Positions 44,009 through 54,403 of a DNA stretch of 64,000 nucleotides are shown in pieces. How positions within the stretch are numbered: the stretch's first letter is position 1; every line of letters starts with the position of its first letter. The notes under the pieces were generated by a model. It had not been told where the DNA came from. It did no database searches and saw nothing but the letters and a program-made list of their open reading frames with translations. The position numbers and the translations under genes were made by a program. The DNA comes from Bacteroides reticulotermitis JCM 10512 (GTDB lineage: Bacteria; Bacteroidota; Bacteroidia; Bacteroidales; Bacteroidaceae), in NCBI RefSeq assembly GCF_000517545.1, contig NZ_BAIV01000026.1, forward strand, positions 1 to 64,000. Reading direction: 5' to 3'.

Positions 44009-44887
44009 TTTCTCGCGATAATACTTAGGAGTCATTCCCGTGCTTTTCTTGAAGAAACGGCCAAAGTAAGACGGATTGGGGAAATTTAGCTCTTCAGATA
44101 TTTGCAGTACGGTCAGATTGGTCGATTTTAGCATCATCTTGGCTCCCATGATGGCGGCTTGTTCAATCCACGAATTAATAGCTCTTCCGGTTTCCTTTTT
44201 CAGAACGGCTGATAAATATTTAGGTGAAATAAACATCTTGTCAGCATAAAAAGAAGCGGTTCTCCCGATTTTGAAGTGTTCTTTCAAAAGTGTCATGAAC
44301 TGCTGTACAATCTCTTTGTTTCTGGACGACATCTTTTCACAAGGTGCGATATCCCCTTCCTGCTCCAGATAAATAGTTCCAATTTCCATTAGTAAAGAAA
44401 ATAATAATCCTTTAATAATTTTCTCTTGAAATTGATTTTGCTTACCATTGAATGTCTCAATAATAAACGAGTGGTATCTTAAAAGATGTTGGATCTCTTC
44501 GGGGGTTACCTTGAGTATCGGATTCTCTGCGATTCTTCTAGGTAATTCAAAATTGTTCGGAAACGGTAGATCTGACAGGAAATCAATCGAACAGCAAAGT
44601 ACTTCGACAACGTGGTTCTCACAATGATCTATTTTCTCTACGATTTGATTGGGTAGAATAATTGAAATACTATTCTCCTCCACTATATACTCTTTGAAGT
44701 TGATCTTTACTTTCCCACGCCCTTTCAGGCAGATAATAAAAACGATTGCATCGATAGAGAATGGATAGTCGAAAGAAATATCCAATTTATCTCTCTGGTT
44801 GTTAGATGCGATGAAGTTTTTGATGATGTAAGGAGAAGATTCGGAAATATCAGAGAATTTAAGTCTTTCCAGCTTGTTCTTTGTCAT
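44003..44887 (-). CDS. AraC-family transcription regulator
   Basis: The 294-residue protein has an N-terminal cupin-like sensor (about 25-160, with GRGKVKINFKEYIVEENSISIILP) and a C-terminal double helix-turn-helix (about 190-292): RTASFYADKMFISPKYLSAVLKKETG and LTVLQISEELNFPNPSYFGRFFKKSTGMTPKYYRE. These are the XylS/AraC signature. It lies 462 bases upstream of, and divergent from, the MarR-RND efflux operon, so that operon is a plausible target; the distance makes it uncertain. It has its own -7 box at 44979-44986. Confidence 0.88.
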   Translation of the reverse strand: MTKNKLERLKFSDISESSPYIIKNFIASNNQRDKLDISFDYPFSIDAIVFIICLKGRGKVKINFKEYIVEENSISIILPNQIVEKIDHCENHVVEVLCCSIDFLSDLPFPNNFELPRRIAENPILKVTPEEIQHLLRYHSFIIETFNGKQNQFQEKIIKGLLFSLLMEIGTIYLEQEGDIAPCEKMSSRNKEIVQQFMTLLKEHFKIGRTASFYADKMFISPKYLSAVLKKETGRAINSWIEQAAIMGAKMMLKSTNLTVLQISEELNFPNPSYFGRFFKKSTGMTPKYYREKV

Positions 44888-45349
44888 ACTTATCAGTTTT
44901 TTTATTCACGCTCACTATTTTATAGAAAATTAGGTAATTGCAGCCCTAACTCATTATCTATGTCCTGAAGCATTGCTGCAAATATATCATATAATTGGTA
45001 TAGAAGAGTCTTTTATTTCTTTAAATCGGCAAAAAGGAACATTATTGAGGCGAATTGGTACAGTGTGTATGTCGATAATGGACTTCCAAAAAGGTTATTT
45101 ATGATATTATCCGCCTTTTAGATGCTTATTTATAGCTAAATCCTCCTTTTAAGGCTTTTTAAGCGGCAAAAAAGGCGAATGTGCAAATATGGACATTTAT
45201 GGGGCATATAAGATGAGTAATTATTTGTTGAAAGCCGGGATCTTTGCAAACACAGAAATTAGAAAGAGTTAGGGCACATGTCCTACTTTTTTCGAAACAT
45301 AGATTAAGTGGACTTATAATAATGAACGTTTAAAGAAAAAGTTGAAACA
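44888..45349. other. divergent intergenic region, AraC and efflux operon
   Basis: On the minus strand, 44979-44986 reads TATATTTG, a perfect -7 box 92 bases before the AraC-type start. On the plus strand, GATCTTTG at 45239-45246 is a near-consensus -7 box, with TTTG at 45224-45227 too close for a normal -33 box; it could serve the MarR operon. No gene is seen in the 462 bases. Confidence 0.45.
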
Positions 45350-45790
45350 ATGGAACAAAAAAATACGCAGCGGGTGGATAACCTGATATGGCGAGTTGCC
45401 AAGCAACTAAATAAAAGAAAGAGGGCTGTTCTGGAAGAATTTGACTTGACGTGCAGTCAGTATGATTTGCTTGCGGCCATATGGCAGAGCACGCGAGAAA
45501 AGAAGGGCGTGATTCAAGTCGATCTGGCAGAGAGAACGCAGATAGATCCGATGACTACCTCTACTATATTAAGAAATCTGCAAAAGCGCAACTTAATCAT
45601 TCGCGAACGAGGGCTTGTGAATACCCGCACGGTTGAAATCGAATTAACCTATTCAGGGAGTAGGCTGTATCAAATAGCTAAGAAACAGATTGATCAGATG
45701 AGGGAAGAGACCTACCAGAGTGTTGATCAACAACAAATAATATCCCAATTATTAATATTATCCAATAAATTGAATAAATCAAACCATTAG
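45350..45790 (+). CDS. MarR-family transcription regulator
   Basis: The 146-residue protein has the winged-helix core CSQYDLLAAIWQS, VIQVDLAERTQIDPMTTSTILRNLQKRNLIIRE and a wing region RTVEIELTYSG, flanked by N- and C-terminal dimerisation helices. MarR proteins usually repress a nearby operon and let go on binding small aromatic or toxic compounds. It is the first gene of the efflux operon, with the adaptor gene starting 4 bases after its stop, so self-regulation and control of the pump are likely. Confidence 0.9.
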   Translation: MEQKNTQRVDNLIWRVAKQLNKRKRAVLEEFDLTCSQYDLLAAIWQSTREKKGVIQVDLAERTQIDPMTTSTILRNLQKRNLIIRERGLVNTRTVEIELTYSGSRLYQIAKKQIDQMREETYQSVDQQQIISQLLILSNKLNKSNH

Positions 45791-45794
45791 AATT

Positions 45795-46901
45795 ATGAAA
45801 TTACTGAAGATTTTTTTTGGAACCACAGCTATGGCTTTATTGTTCACCTCGTGTGGAAATAAGGACAACTCAACAAGACAGGTTGTTGCACAAAAATATC
45901 CAACTACCGTAGTGAGTGAAAAAACAGAGAAGCTGTTGTCCGTCTATCCGGCCACCGTGAAGGGACAGGAGGATATTGAGATTCGTCCACGCATCGACGG
46001 GTTTATTGATGCGATCAATGTAGACGAAGGAGCAGTAGTACGCAAAGGGCAGACTCTATTTAGAATAAATTCTCCTCAGGCTGAACAGGCCTTGACTACG
46101 GCAGAAGCATCATTACAGAGCGCCAAAGCGCAGGTTAATACAGCGAAAGTGAACGTGAACAGAATCCGTCCGCTGGCTGAGAAAGGGATTATTGGAAAGG
46201 TTCAGTTGGAGACAGCAGAAGATTCTTATCAGTCTGCATTGGCTGGACTGGCGCAAGCGGAAGCTGCCTTGAAAAATGCCCGGGCAACAATCGGGTGGAC
46301 ACAAGTGACGAGTCCGGTTGATGGTTTCGTTGGTTCGATTCCTTTCCGATTGGGAAGTTTGGTGAGTTCGGCAAATGTGCTGACAACAGTGGCTAATACA
46401 GGAAATGTATTTGCTCATTTCTCTCTCAACGAAAAGCAGTTGGTTACTTTCTTAAATACATTGGAAGGAAATACTCAGGCTGAGAAAATAAAGAATGCAC
46501 CTCCGGTGACTCTTACTTTGGCCGATGGCACGGTTTATGAGCATGAAGGGAAAATAGGAACAATAACAGGCTCGATCAATATTACGACAGGTTCGGCTAA
46601 TTTCCGGGCAGAGTTCCCCAACAAAGAGGGAAAACTACGTAGCGGAACCAGCGGAAAGGTATCTGTACCCCGAGTTATTGAAAAGGCGATTGTTATTCCT
46701 CAGAAAGCTACTTTCTCACAGCAGGATAAGATCGTTCTCTTTTTAGCACAGGGAGATTCCGTAGTGCAGAAGGCTATTTCTGTTTTGCCTACTCCCGATG
46801 GTAAAAGCTATGTTGTTACTGATGGACTAACTGTCGGCGACCGGATTGTTACTGACGGTGTTGCTACCTTGTCGCATGGTAAGAAAATTCACTTCGACTA
46901 A
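45795..46901 (+). CDS. RND efflux periplasmic adaptor
   Basis: Joins the inner-membrane pump to the outer-membrane channel. The 368-residue lipoprotein has a signal ending in ALLFTSCGN (lipid-anchored Cys at about 20), a biotinyl-lipoyl half-motif PRIDGFIDAINVDEGAVVRKGQTLF, an alpha-hairpin with clear heptads (about 95-160), the second lipoyl half TQVTSPVDGFVGSI, and beta-barrel and membrane-proximal domains ending GVATLSHGKKIHFD. It is shorter at the hairpin than toxin-type adaptors, as usual for AcrA/MexA types. An 88-base gap separates it from the pump gene. Confidence 0.92.
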   Translation: MKLLKIFFGTTAMALLFTSCGNKDNSTRQVVAQKYPTTVVSEKTEKLLSVYPATVKGQEDIEIRPRIDGFIDAINVDEGAVVRKGQTLFRINSPQAEQALTTAEASLQSAKAQVNTAKVNVNRIRPLAEKGIIGKVQLETAEDSYQSALAGLAQAEAALKNARATIGWTQVTSPVDGFVGSIPFRLGSLVSSANVLTTVANTGNVFAHFSLNEKQLVTFLNTLEGNTQAEKIKNAPPVTLTLADGTVYEHEGKIGTITGSINITTGSANFRAEFPNKEGKLRSGTSGKVSVPRVIEKAIVIPQKATFSQQDKIVLFLAQGDSVVQKAISVLPTPDGKSYVVTDGLTVGDRIVTDGVATLSHGKKIHFD

Positions 46902-46989
46902 TATCTCTAATTAAAATATCTTGTAAAAGAGGCTTTTCCGGTAGCAAAGGGTTGCCGGGTGAGAATCTTTAACTCAAAACAAAAACAGT

Positions 46990-49900
46990 ATGTTAAAAAC
47001 ATTTATAGAAAGGCCCGTTTTGTCTACTGTAATATCCGTTATTATAGTGGCTCTGGGAATCATCGGCATTATTACTTTGCCCATTGAACAGTACCCGGAT
47101 ATTGCTCCCCCTACCGTTCAGATTCAGACCCAGTACCCCGGTGCCAGTGCGGATGTAGTCATGAAGAGTGTGATTATACCGATTGAAGAAGCTGTGAACG
47201 GTGTGGAAGGAATGACCTATATGACTTCTTCGTCATCGAACTCGGGGGTGGCTTCCATCTCAGTCTACTTTACGAAAGAGACTGATCCGGATATTGCTGC
47301 GGTAAACGTACAGAATCTTGTAGCTACGGCTACACCTCAGCTGCCGACAGAAGTTACTCAGATTGGAGTAACCGTGAAAAAGCAGTTGAGCAGCTACATC
47401 ATGATGATCTCCCTGTCGTCGGACAATCCGGAGTATGACGCTAAATTTATTCAGAACTATGCCAATATCAACCTGATCCCTCAGATTAAACGTGTGTATG
47501 GGGTAGGAGATGCTTCGGTAATGGGTGCTCAGGACTATTCCATGCGTATTTGGCTGAAGCCGGATGTGATGTCTTCTTATCAGATTAATCCGACTGAGGT
47601 GATTGCGGCTTTGCAAGATCAGAATATAGAAGCAGCTCCGGGTGAACTTGGACAGAATAGCGACCAGACTTATCAATATACATTAAAGTATACTGGCCGG
47701 TTGAAGTCGGTCGAAGAGTTTGACGATATCATCATCCGTTCGCAGAGCGGGCATGTACTGCGTTTAAGAGATGTGGCCGATGTGGAGTTGGGCGCGTTGA
47801 ACTATACTATTATGACTCGTACGAACGGAGATAACGCAGTGTTCCTGCAATCAGCCAGACAGCCGGGTCGAATGCTCAGGAATTGATTAATAAGATCAAA
47901 ACAGTAATCGATGCTGAAGCGGTATCTTTCCCTCCGGGCATGAAGGTGACGTATATGATGGACGCGAACGAGTTCTTAAGTGCTTCTATTTCTAAAGTGT
48001 TGCATACGTTTGTTGAGGCTTTATTGCTCGTGTTCTTAGTGGTGTTTATTTTCCTGCAAGACTGGAAATCGACGTTGATTCCGGCTATTGCAGTGCCGGT
48101 AGCTATTATTGGAACATTCTTCTTCCTGCAAGTATTAGGCTTCTCGATAAATATCCTGACGCTGTTTGCTTTAGTATTGGCTATTGGTATTGTGGTGGAT
48201 GATGCCATTATTGTGGTCGAGGCTGTTCATGCTCAAATGGAAAAAGGAGAGAAAGATCCTAAGACGGCTACTTTAGCGGCTATGAAGGAAATTACTCCGG
48301 CTATTATCTCTATTACCTTGGTGATGGCATCCGTGTTTATTCCGGTGAGCTTCATCGGTGGAACAAGTGGAGTGTTTTTCAAACAGTTCGGTTTGACGTT
48401 GGCTATTGCAATTGCTATATCGGCTGTTAATGCTTTAACACTGAGTCCGGCTCTTTGTGCTCTGTTCTTAAAACCTCACGAAGGTGATCCGAAGAAGAAA
48501 AAGAATTATATGCAACGTTTCTTTTATGCATTTAATATCTTCTTTAATGCCGGAACCCAGAAGTATAAGTCTTCATTGAAGTTTTTGGCAAGAAAGAACA
48601 ACCGCTGGATTTCATTGGCTATTATTGCGATAGCTTCCGTAGTTCTATATGGATTGATGCGCACAACTCCGACAGGGTTTGTACCTCAGGAAGACGGTGG
48701 TAGTATGATTGGTTTGGTTAGTTTGCCTCCGGGTTCTTCTTTGGAACGTACAGATTCAGTGGTACAAGAAGTTATTAAAATAACCAAAGAGATAGATGCT
48801 ATCGAATATGTAACAGAGATTAACGGGATCAACTTCCTGAGTGGTTTGGGGGGTATGTCCAGTTCTTATGCTACTTTGATGATTAAACTCAAGCATTGGA
48901 TGATAGAGATACCACACCTGACGAAGTTGCAGCTTATTTAACCAAGCGTACCCAGGAAATCAATAACGCAACTTTTATGTTCTTTGGGATGCCTACCCTG
49001 CAAGGGTTTGGTATGAGTACAGGTGTTGAACTAAAGATGCAGGACCGTACGGGAGGTGATATTCATAAGTTCTATGACGTTACCAATCAGTTCCTGGCTA
49101 AGATGAACCAGCGCGAAGAGGTAATGATGGCTATGACAACTTTCAACCCGAACTTCCCGCAGCGTGAAATTGAAGCAAACCTGCCGAAGATCAAAGAAGC
49201 CGGACTTACGTTGAGTGAAGTGATGACTACATTGCAGGCTTATATTGGTAGTATGTATATCTCTAACTTCAATCTTTACGGTAAGCAATTTAGGGTCATG
49301 CTGCAAGCACCTCCTGAATACCGGGAACAGTTGGAGGATATAGATGGAATTTCTATCCGTACAGCTTCGGGAGAGATGGCACCTATTACTGAGTTTATTA
49401 ATATCAAACCGGTTATCGGTCCGCAGTCACTAACTCGTTTCAATATGTTCCAGTCTATGGACGTAACGATTATTCCTAACTTCTCGAAAGGTACAGTACG
49501 GGTGATGTTATTAAGATTGTTGAGGAGGTTAGTAAAGAAGAGTTGCCGGTGGGTTATGCTTACGACTATTCGGGTATGACTCGTGAAGAAACGGGACAAG
49601 GCTCACAAATTATACTCATATTCTTGATCTGTCTATTGTTCGTTTATCTGTTGCTGTCTGCTTTGTACGAAAGCTATATTCTGCCATGGGCTGTATTGGC
49701 TTCGCTTCCTGTAGGTTTGGCGGGTGTGTTCGTCTTCCTGGAGATATTCGGGGCGAGTCATGGTATTGTGAACAATATCTATGTGCAGATCTCGTTGATC
49801 ATGTTGATTGGTCTGTTGGCCAAGAACGCGATTCTGATTGTGGAGTATGCAATCCAGCGGCGTCAACAAGGGCAGAGTATTGTGGAAGCGGCTATTAACG

Positions 49901-50142
49901 GAGCAGTAGCTCGTCTACGTCCGATCTTGATGACTTCTTTCGCGTTCATCTGCGGATTGTTACCTCTTATGTTTGCCAGTGGCGCAGGATCTATCGGAAA
50001 TCGGTCGATCGGTATCAGTGCCGTAGGAGGTATGTTAGTCGGTACGCTTATCGGTGTGATGGTGATTCCTACACTCTATATCTTATTCCAGATGTTGCAG
50101 GAGCGCATTAGCGGGAAGAAAGTAAAAGCTGCTAAGAAATAA
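46990..50142 (+). CDS. RND multidrug efflux pump, AcrB/MexB (HAE1) type (three frameshifts)
   Basis: The proton-driven inner-membrane pump of the tripartite exporter. The restored length is 1051 residues, that of AcrB. It starts MLKTFIERPVLSTVISVIIV with PIEQYPDIAPPTVQI, has the TM4 proton-relay pair in VLAIGIVVDDAIIVVEAVHAQ, SFIGGTSGVFFKQFGLTLAIAI, ALTLSPALCALFL, and a second half ending in TM10-12 (LLAKNAILIVEYA, RLRPILMTSFAFICGLLPL). Bases are missing near 47855 (after FLQSA; CCC to CC), 48898 (KLKHWDDRD; GGG to GG) and 49496 (SKGTGTGDV; GG to G). The four pieces rejoin perfectly, so sequence error is likely. Substrates cannot be predicted. Confidence 0.93.
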
Positions 50143-50159
50143 TGTTTAAAGAAAGAAGT

Positions 50160-51584
50160 ATGAAAAATAGAAAGATAAATGGATTTGTACTGTCAGGGCT
50201 TATTGCTCTGACAGGGCTATCGTCCTGCCAAGTAATGAATAGGTATAAATCTCCTGGGATAGATAGCGAGAACCTATATCGAGACGAGCAACCTGTTGAT
50301 ACCAACACGATTGCTAATATACCCTGGCAAGAGTATTTTCAGGACCCCTTCCTGCAATCGTATATACAAGAGGCATTGACTCATAATTACGATATGCTGA
50401 TTGTGCAGGAGCGCATTAAGCAGGCAGAAGCTGCATTGGGTATGGCGCGTGCCGCCTACTTTCCTGAACTGGCGCTAACCGCTCAGGCGAATCAGACCCG
50501 TTTGAGTAGTGCCGATCCTCTAACAGGAGCACCTAGAGAACGAAACTCACTTGCTTATCATACCGAAAAATACTCATTGGGAATTGTGGCTAGCTGGGAA
50601 CTTGACCTGTGGGGTAAGATGAATCGTCAGTCTCGGGCTAAGTATGCTCAAATGCTCAATAGCTATGCCGGGCGGAATCTGATGCAAACATCCTTAGTGT
50701 CGAATGTGGCCAATACGTATTATTCGTTGCTGGCGTTGGATGAACAATTGGCGGTAACCAATCATATGATTGTGCTGATGGAGGAAAACTTGGAAACAAC
50801 GGAAGCTTTACTGGAAGCCGGTAGTGCAACCGGAGCGGCTGTTGAGCAGATGAGAGCAGCTTTGTCTAGCACTAAAACGTCTATTCCCGATTTGGAAAGC
50901 AGTATCCGTCAGCTAGAGAATGCGATTTGTGTTATGTTGGGACGTAAGCCGGGACGAATTGTGAGATCATCTATTGCTTCACAAAAGGTGCCTACCAATC
51001 TATCGCATGGCGTTCCGGCGCAAATGTTGGCACGTCGTCCGGATGTCAATCAGGCCGAACTGGAATTCCGTTCCGCTTTTGAATTGACGAATGCCGCCAG
51101 AGCCAGCTTCTATCCTTCGGTTACGTTAAGTACCGGACTGATAGGATATTCTACAGCCAACGGATTGAGCCAGTTCTTTAAACCGGAAAACCTGTTTGCT
51201 AATATCGTAGGGGGAATGACTCAGCCATTATTTGCCCGTAAGCAGTTATTGACCCAGTTGAAAGTAGCGAAGTCGGATCAGCAGATTGCTTTGCTTAACT
51301 TTGAAAAAACGGTATTGACTGCCGGGCAGGAAGTTTCCGATGTTTTAGATACGTATGAATCTTCGGTCAAGAAGAATGCCGATCGCGGAATTCAGGTGGA
51401 ATCATTAACTAAAGCAGTAAGCTATACGCAAGAACTGTTGAAGGCTGGTGAAGTTACTTACCTGGAAGTGTTAAGTGCTCAGCAGGGGTTGTTGGAGGCA
51501 CAATTGAATCAGGTTAGTGACAAGTTGCAACAGCTGCAAGCGTCTTCCGATCTTTACCGGGCATTAGGTGGTGGTATTGAATAA
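50160..51584 (+). CDS. outer-membrane efflux lipoprotein, OprM/NodT type
   Basis: The exit channel of the pump. From ATG 50160 (MKNRKINGFVLSGLIALTG, lipobox LSSC) it is 474 residues; an upstream in-frame ATG at 50142 overlaps the pump stop but would put six polar residues ahead of the signal peptide, and the 50160 start has a better ribosome site (GAAAGAAG). Two outer-membrane-efflux repeats are visible, each with long helices: IKQAEAALGMARAAYFPELALTAQANQT with YSLGIVASWELDLWGKMNRQSRA, and MLARRPDVNQAELEFRSAFELTNAARASFYPSVTLS. It closes the operon and is followed by a strong terminator. Confidence 0.93.
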   Translation: MKNRKINGFVLSGLIALTGLSSCQVMNRYKSPGIDSENLYRDEQPVDTNTIANIPWQEYFQDPFLQSYIQEALTHNYDMLIVQERIKQAEAALGMARAAYFPELALTAQANQTRLSSADPLTGAPRERNSLAYHTEKYSLGIVASWELDLWGKMNRQSRAKYAQMLNSYAGRNLMQTSLVSNVANTYYSLLALDEQLAVTNHMIVLMEENLETTEALLEAGSATGAAVEQMRAALSSTKTSIPDLESSIRQLENAICVMLGRKPGRIVRSSIASQKVPTNLSHGVPAQMLARRPDVNQAELEFRSAFELTNAARASFYPSVTLSTGLIGYSTANGLSQFFKPENLFANIVGGMTQPLFARKQLLTQLKVAKSDQQIALLNFEKTVLTAGQEVSDVLDTYESSVKKNADRGIQVESLTKAVSYTQELLKAGEVTYLEVLSAQQGLLEAQLNQVSDKLQQLQASSDLYRALGGGIE

Positions 51585-51615
51585 TATTGTCTGATTTACG
51601 TGATATATATTTATA

Positions 51616-51654
51616 AAAAGAAAAGGCTTCCTATTACGGGTGGCCTTTTCTTTT
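51616..51654 (+). terminator. terminator of the efflux operon
   Basis: A perfect 12-bp stem (AAAAGAAAAGGC with GCCTTTTCTTTT) around a 15-base loop is followed by GTTTGT. It lies 31 bases after the channel gene stop. The rest of the gap to 51888 is A/T-rich with no gene or clear promoter seen. Confidence 0.82.
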
Positions 51655-51888
51655 GTTTGTATTTGTATAGTAAATAACCCTTTTTGTATACTTGTAGGTC
51701 TTATTTATCTTTTTTGAATGGTGTTTTTTGTTTTTGTAATAAACTGCTTGCTTATTTCGAATTTATTATAGAGATTTGCGAAAATGTTATCTATGTGGGG
51801 TTCTTGGACGATCTAAATCCTTTGTTGCCGAACGTCCGAATCTCGCATGAAACTAGACAATACTTTATTCACATAACATTATTATCAG

Positions 51889-53070
51889 ATGAACCAAACA
51901 CTGACTTTTATTCCTCCGGTAGTAAATTCTACACAAAGTTCTGTTTCTGTGGGAGCTTACGAGAAGAGTGTAAACTTGTACAATCAAGGTGAGTATTTGC
52001 AAGCATTTTATAGTTTGCTCGATTATTTGAACAGTAGTTTTCGGACTAAATACGGGAATGCGGATGGCACTGAATTTCACATTCCGCATGGCTCTATTCT
52101 GGTACATATCCGGATTCAAGACGAAACGATTTATATCAAAGCCGATTTTCTAATGTTACCCGAAAAAGGGTATGTTGCTATGTTACGGCAAGTAGCGGAT
52201 TTGAACCTAAATAAGCTCTTATTGCCTCGTTTTATTAAGCAAGATAACAGTTTGAAGATGGAGTATACCTGCCAATTGTCGCAAAGCCATCCTCATAAGA
52301 TGTATTTTGTTTTGCAAAACATTTGTCATGTTGGCGATAAGTACGATGATGAGTTTTGTACCAAGTTTGGTGCCAAACGCTGTTACGAACCGCAAGTCAC
52401 TCCCTATCCGCAAGAAGAAGTGGATCGTATTTATGACGGAATCCAACAGTTGGGACGCGAAACACTGGATGTGATAAAAGAATACGATTCTGAACGCAGA
52501 TATGGATATTCCTGGAATGTGCTTGATACCACATTTTATCAGATTTCTTATTTTGCCCGTCCGCAAGGTCAATTATTGAATGATCTGGATAAGGCTGTAT
52601 CTGATATGGACAGCAATTTGCCGGCAGAAGAAACCGTAGCCAAGGGAAAGGCTTTTCTGGAAAAACTAATGGCTATGCCTAAAGAAGAGCTAGCGGAAGA
52701 ACTCTACTTTGTAGATACATTGGTGTCGACCAAGCAGCGTTCGTCATTGAACAACATACAGTCTACGATGTCAGATGTCTATAAAGAAGCTACCGAGGCC
52801 ATTCAAATAGGCAATTATGAGCGTAGCACAGTTCGTCTGCTTTATATATTCTATGAAACTTATTTCTATGTCGATCTGCAAGATGATGTGAATGCGCTTA
52901 TTTCGCAAGCACTTCAGAAAGCTAGCCGGCAGCCGTTGGATAAAGCGTCCGGCACCCTCTATAAGGCTATGTATCAAATAATGGAAGGCGATTTGTCTAT
53001 AGACGAAGAAGTGCCACAGAACCAGTCGCAGCAGAAGAAGGGCTGGTTTGGCAAGATATTTGGAAAATAA
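51889..53070 (+). CDS. protein of unknown function paired with a trypsin-like protease
   Basis: I do not recognise this 393-residue protein. It has no signal peptide or membrane segment and should be cytosolic. The N-terminal part contains SVGAYEKSVNLYNQGEYLQAFYSLLDYLN, resembling a single TPR-like helical pair, then a mixed alpha/beta region (about 60-165) with FHIPHGSILVHIRIQDETIYIKADFLML. The second half is largely helical (about 180-370). The C terminus is basic, KKGWFGKIFGK. The protease gene starts 26 bases after its stop, so the two are probably co-transcribed and may work together. Confidence 0.65.
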   Translation: MNQTLTFIPPVVNSTQSSVSVGAYEKSVNLYNQGEYLQAFYSLLDYLNSSFRTKYGNADGTEFHIPHGSILVHIRIQDETIYIKADFLMLPEKGYVAMLRQVADLNLNKLLLPRFIKQDNSLKMEYTCQLSQSHPHKMYFVLQNICHVGDKYDDEFCTKFGAKRCYEPQVTPYPQEEVDRIYDGIQQLGRETLDVIKEYDSERRYGYSWNVLDTTFYQISYFARPQGQLLNDLDKAVSDMDSNLPAEETVAKGKAFLEKLMAMPKEELAEELYFVDTLVSTKQRSSLNNIQSTMSDVYKEATEAIQIGNYERSTVRLLYIFYETYFYVDLQDDVNALISQALQKASRQPLDKASGTLYKAMYQIMEGDLSIDEEVPQNQSQQKKGWFGKIFGK

Positions 53071-53096
53071 GGAATAACTACTTTAAACATAATTCA

Positions 53097-54175
53097 ATGG
53101 AACAAAATAAAATATATCAGCAGGTTTTCAAAGTAACCCATTCAGCAGGATCGGGAAGCTGTTTCTATTTGAAGAAATACGATCTTTTTGTGACAAACTA
53201 TCACGTAGTTAAGGGTTTTCAGATGTTGGCTGTACATGACAATGATCGGAATCCGTATTTGGCTAAGGTTGTCTTAGTTAATCCGGCTTTGGATATCGCT
53301 TTATTGGCTGTCGAAGGAGACTTCTCATCACTTGAGACACTCGACCTAGCCGGAGACGAATCGCTGGGTATTGGTGGCAAAGTGTATGTGGCCGGTTACC
53401 CTTATGGCTTGCCTTTTACGTTGACAGAAGGTTCGGTTTCGTCGCCTAAGCAGTTGTTGGAAGGCAAATATTATGTTCAGACTGATGCGGCGGTTAACCC
53501 AGGAAACTCAGGTGCCCTATCTTTAATGAGAAGCATGAAGTAGTAGGAGTAACCGTTAGCAAATTCAGTAATGCGGATAATATGGGATTCGGTATCCGTG
53601 TAGAAACCTTGCGTAAGTTGTTGGAATCGGTGGGTACGATCGACCGTTCGGCTTTTCATGTACAATGCGGAAGTTGCGATACGCTCATAAGCGAAACGGA
53701 AGAATACTGTCCTTCGTGTGGCGAGAAATTGCCTGAGGATGTTTTTGCCGAACGCGAACAATCTCAGTTAAGCGTGTTCTGTGAACGTACAATCAACGAA
53801 ATGGGAATCAATCCGATACTTGCACGTGATGGCTACGACTCGTGGAAATTCCATAAAGGAAGCTCCGAGATACGTCTCTTCGTCTATAACAATACCTATT
53901 TGTTTGCTGTTTCTCCGGTCAATCTATTGCCTAAAAAAGAGGTAGAGAAAGTACTCGACTATATCTTGAGCGAAGATTTCGGACTGTATAAGATGGGTAT
54001 TGAGGGGCGCCAGATCTATATGGCTTACCGTGTACATCTGTATGATATAACGGATGAGTCGGAAGCTGAGATTGGACGTAATTTGGTTGATCTGGTATTC
54101 AAAGCCGATGAAATGGACAATATGCTAGTGGAGCGTTTCGGTTGCGAGTTCTCCGAATATTCTAAACAAGACTAG
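53097..54175 (+). CDS. trypsin-like serine protease with zinc ribbon (frameshift)
   Basis: A 359-residue S1C-type (DegP-like) protease without a signal peptide. The catalytic triad can be traced: His in FVTNYHVVKGF (about residue 37), Asp in NPALDIALLAVEG (about 65), and Ser in AAVNPGNSGGPIFN (about 139). The open frame stops at 53543 because one G is missing near 53514 (GGTGCC for GGTGGCC), exactly at the active-site GNSGGP. Restoring it gives the canonical motif and continues to the normal end. A zinc ribbon (CGSCDTLISETEEYCPSCGEK, about 185-205) follows the protease domain, then an unassigned C-terminal domain of about 150 residues. There is no PDZ domain. The cytosolic location and zinc ribbon are unusual for DegP relatives. 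Confidence 0.82.
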
Positions 54176-54213
54176 AAGTTACGCTCTTTTTAATATATTA
54201 AAACGTACAATTT

Positions 54214-54266
54214 GAGTTCGTTAGTCTGCTTCTTTTAGCATGTAGACTTACGAACTCTTATTTTTT
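54214..54266 (+). terminator. terminator after the protease gene
   Basis: GAGTTCGTTAGTCT (54214-54227) pairs with AGACTTACGAACTC (54244-54257), one mismatch, followed by TTATTTTTT. It starts 39 bases after the protease stop. Confidence 0.8.
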
Positions 54267-54403
54267 AAATTATCTAATTGATTGTTAGTAATTGATAATA
54301 AGTCTCTTTGTGACAAAGAATTTGCGTAAAATTGTAGTATCAAACCACTGATGTGCAGTGGTCTGTGGCTGTAAGTAGAAACTAAATCAAATAATATATG
54401 GTT

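Noticed and set aside
51684-51992. Open frame of 102 codons overlapping the start of the 393-residue protein gene
   Set aside because: It overlaps a well-supported gene in another frame and has no family features.
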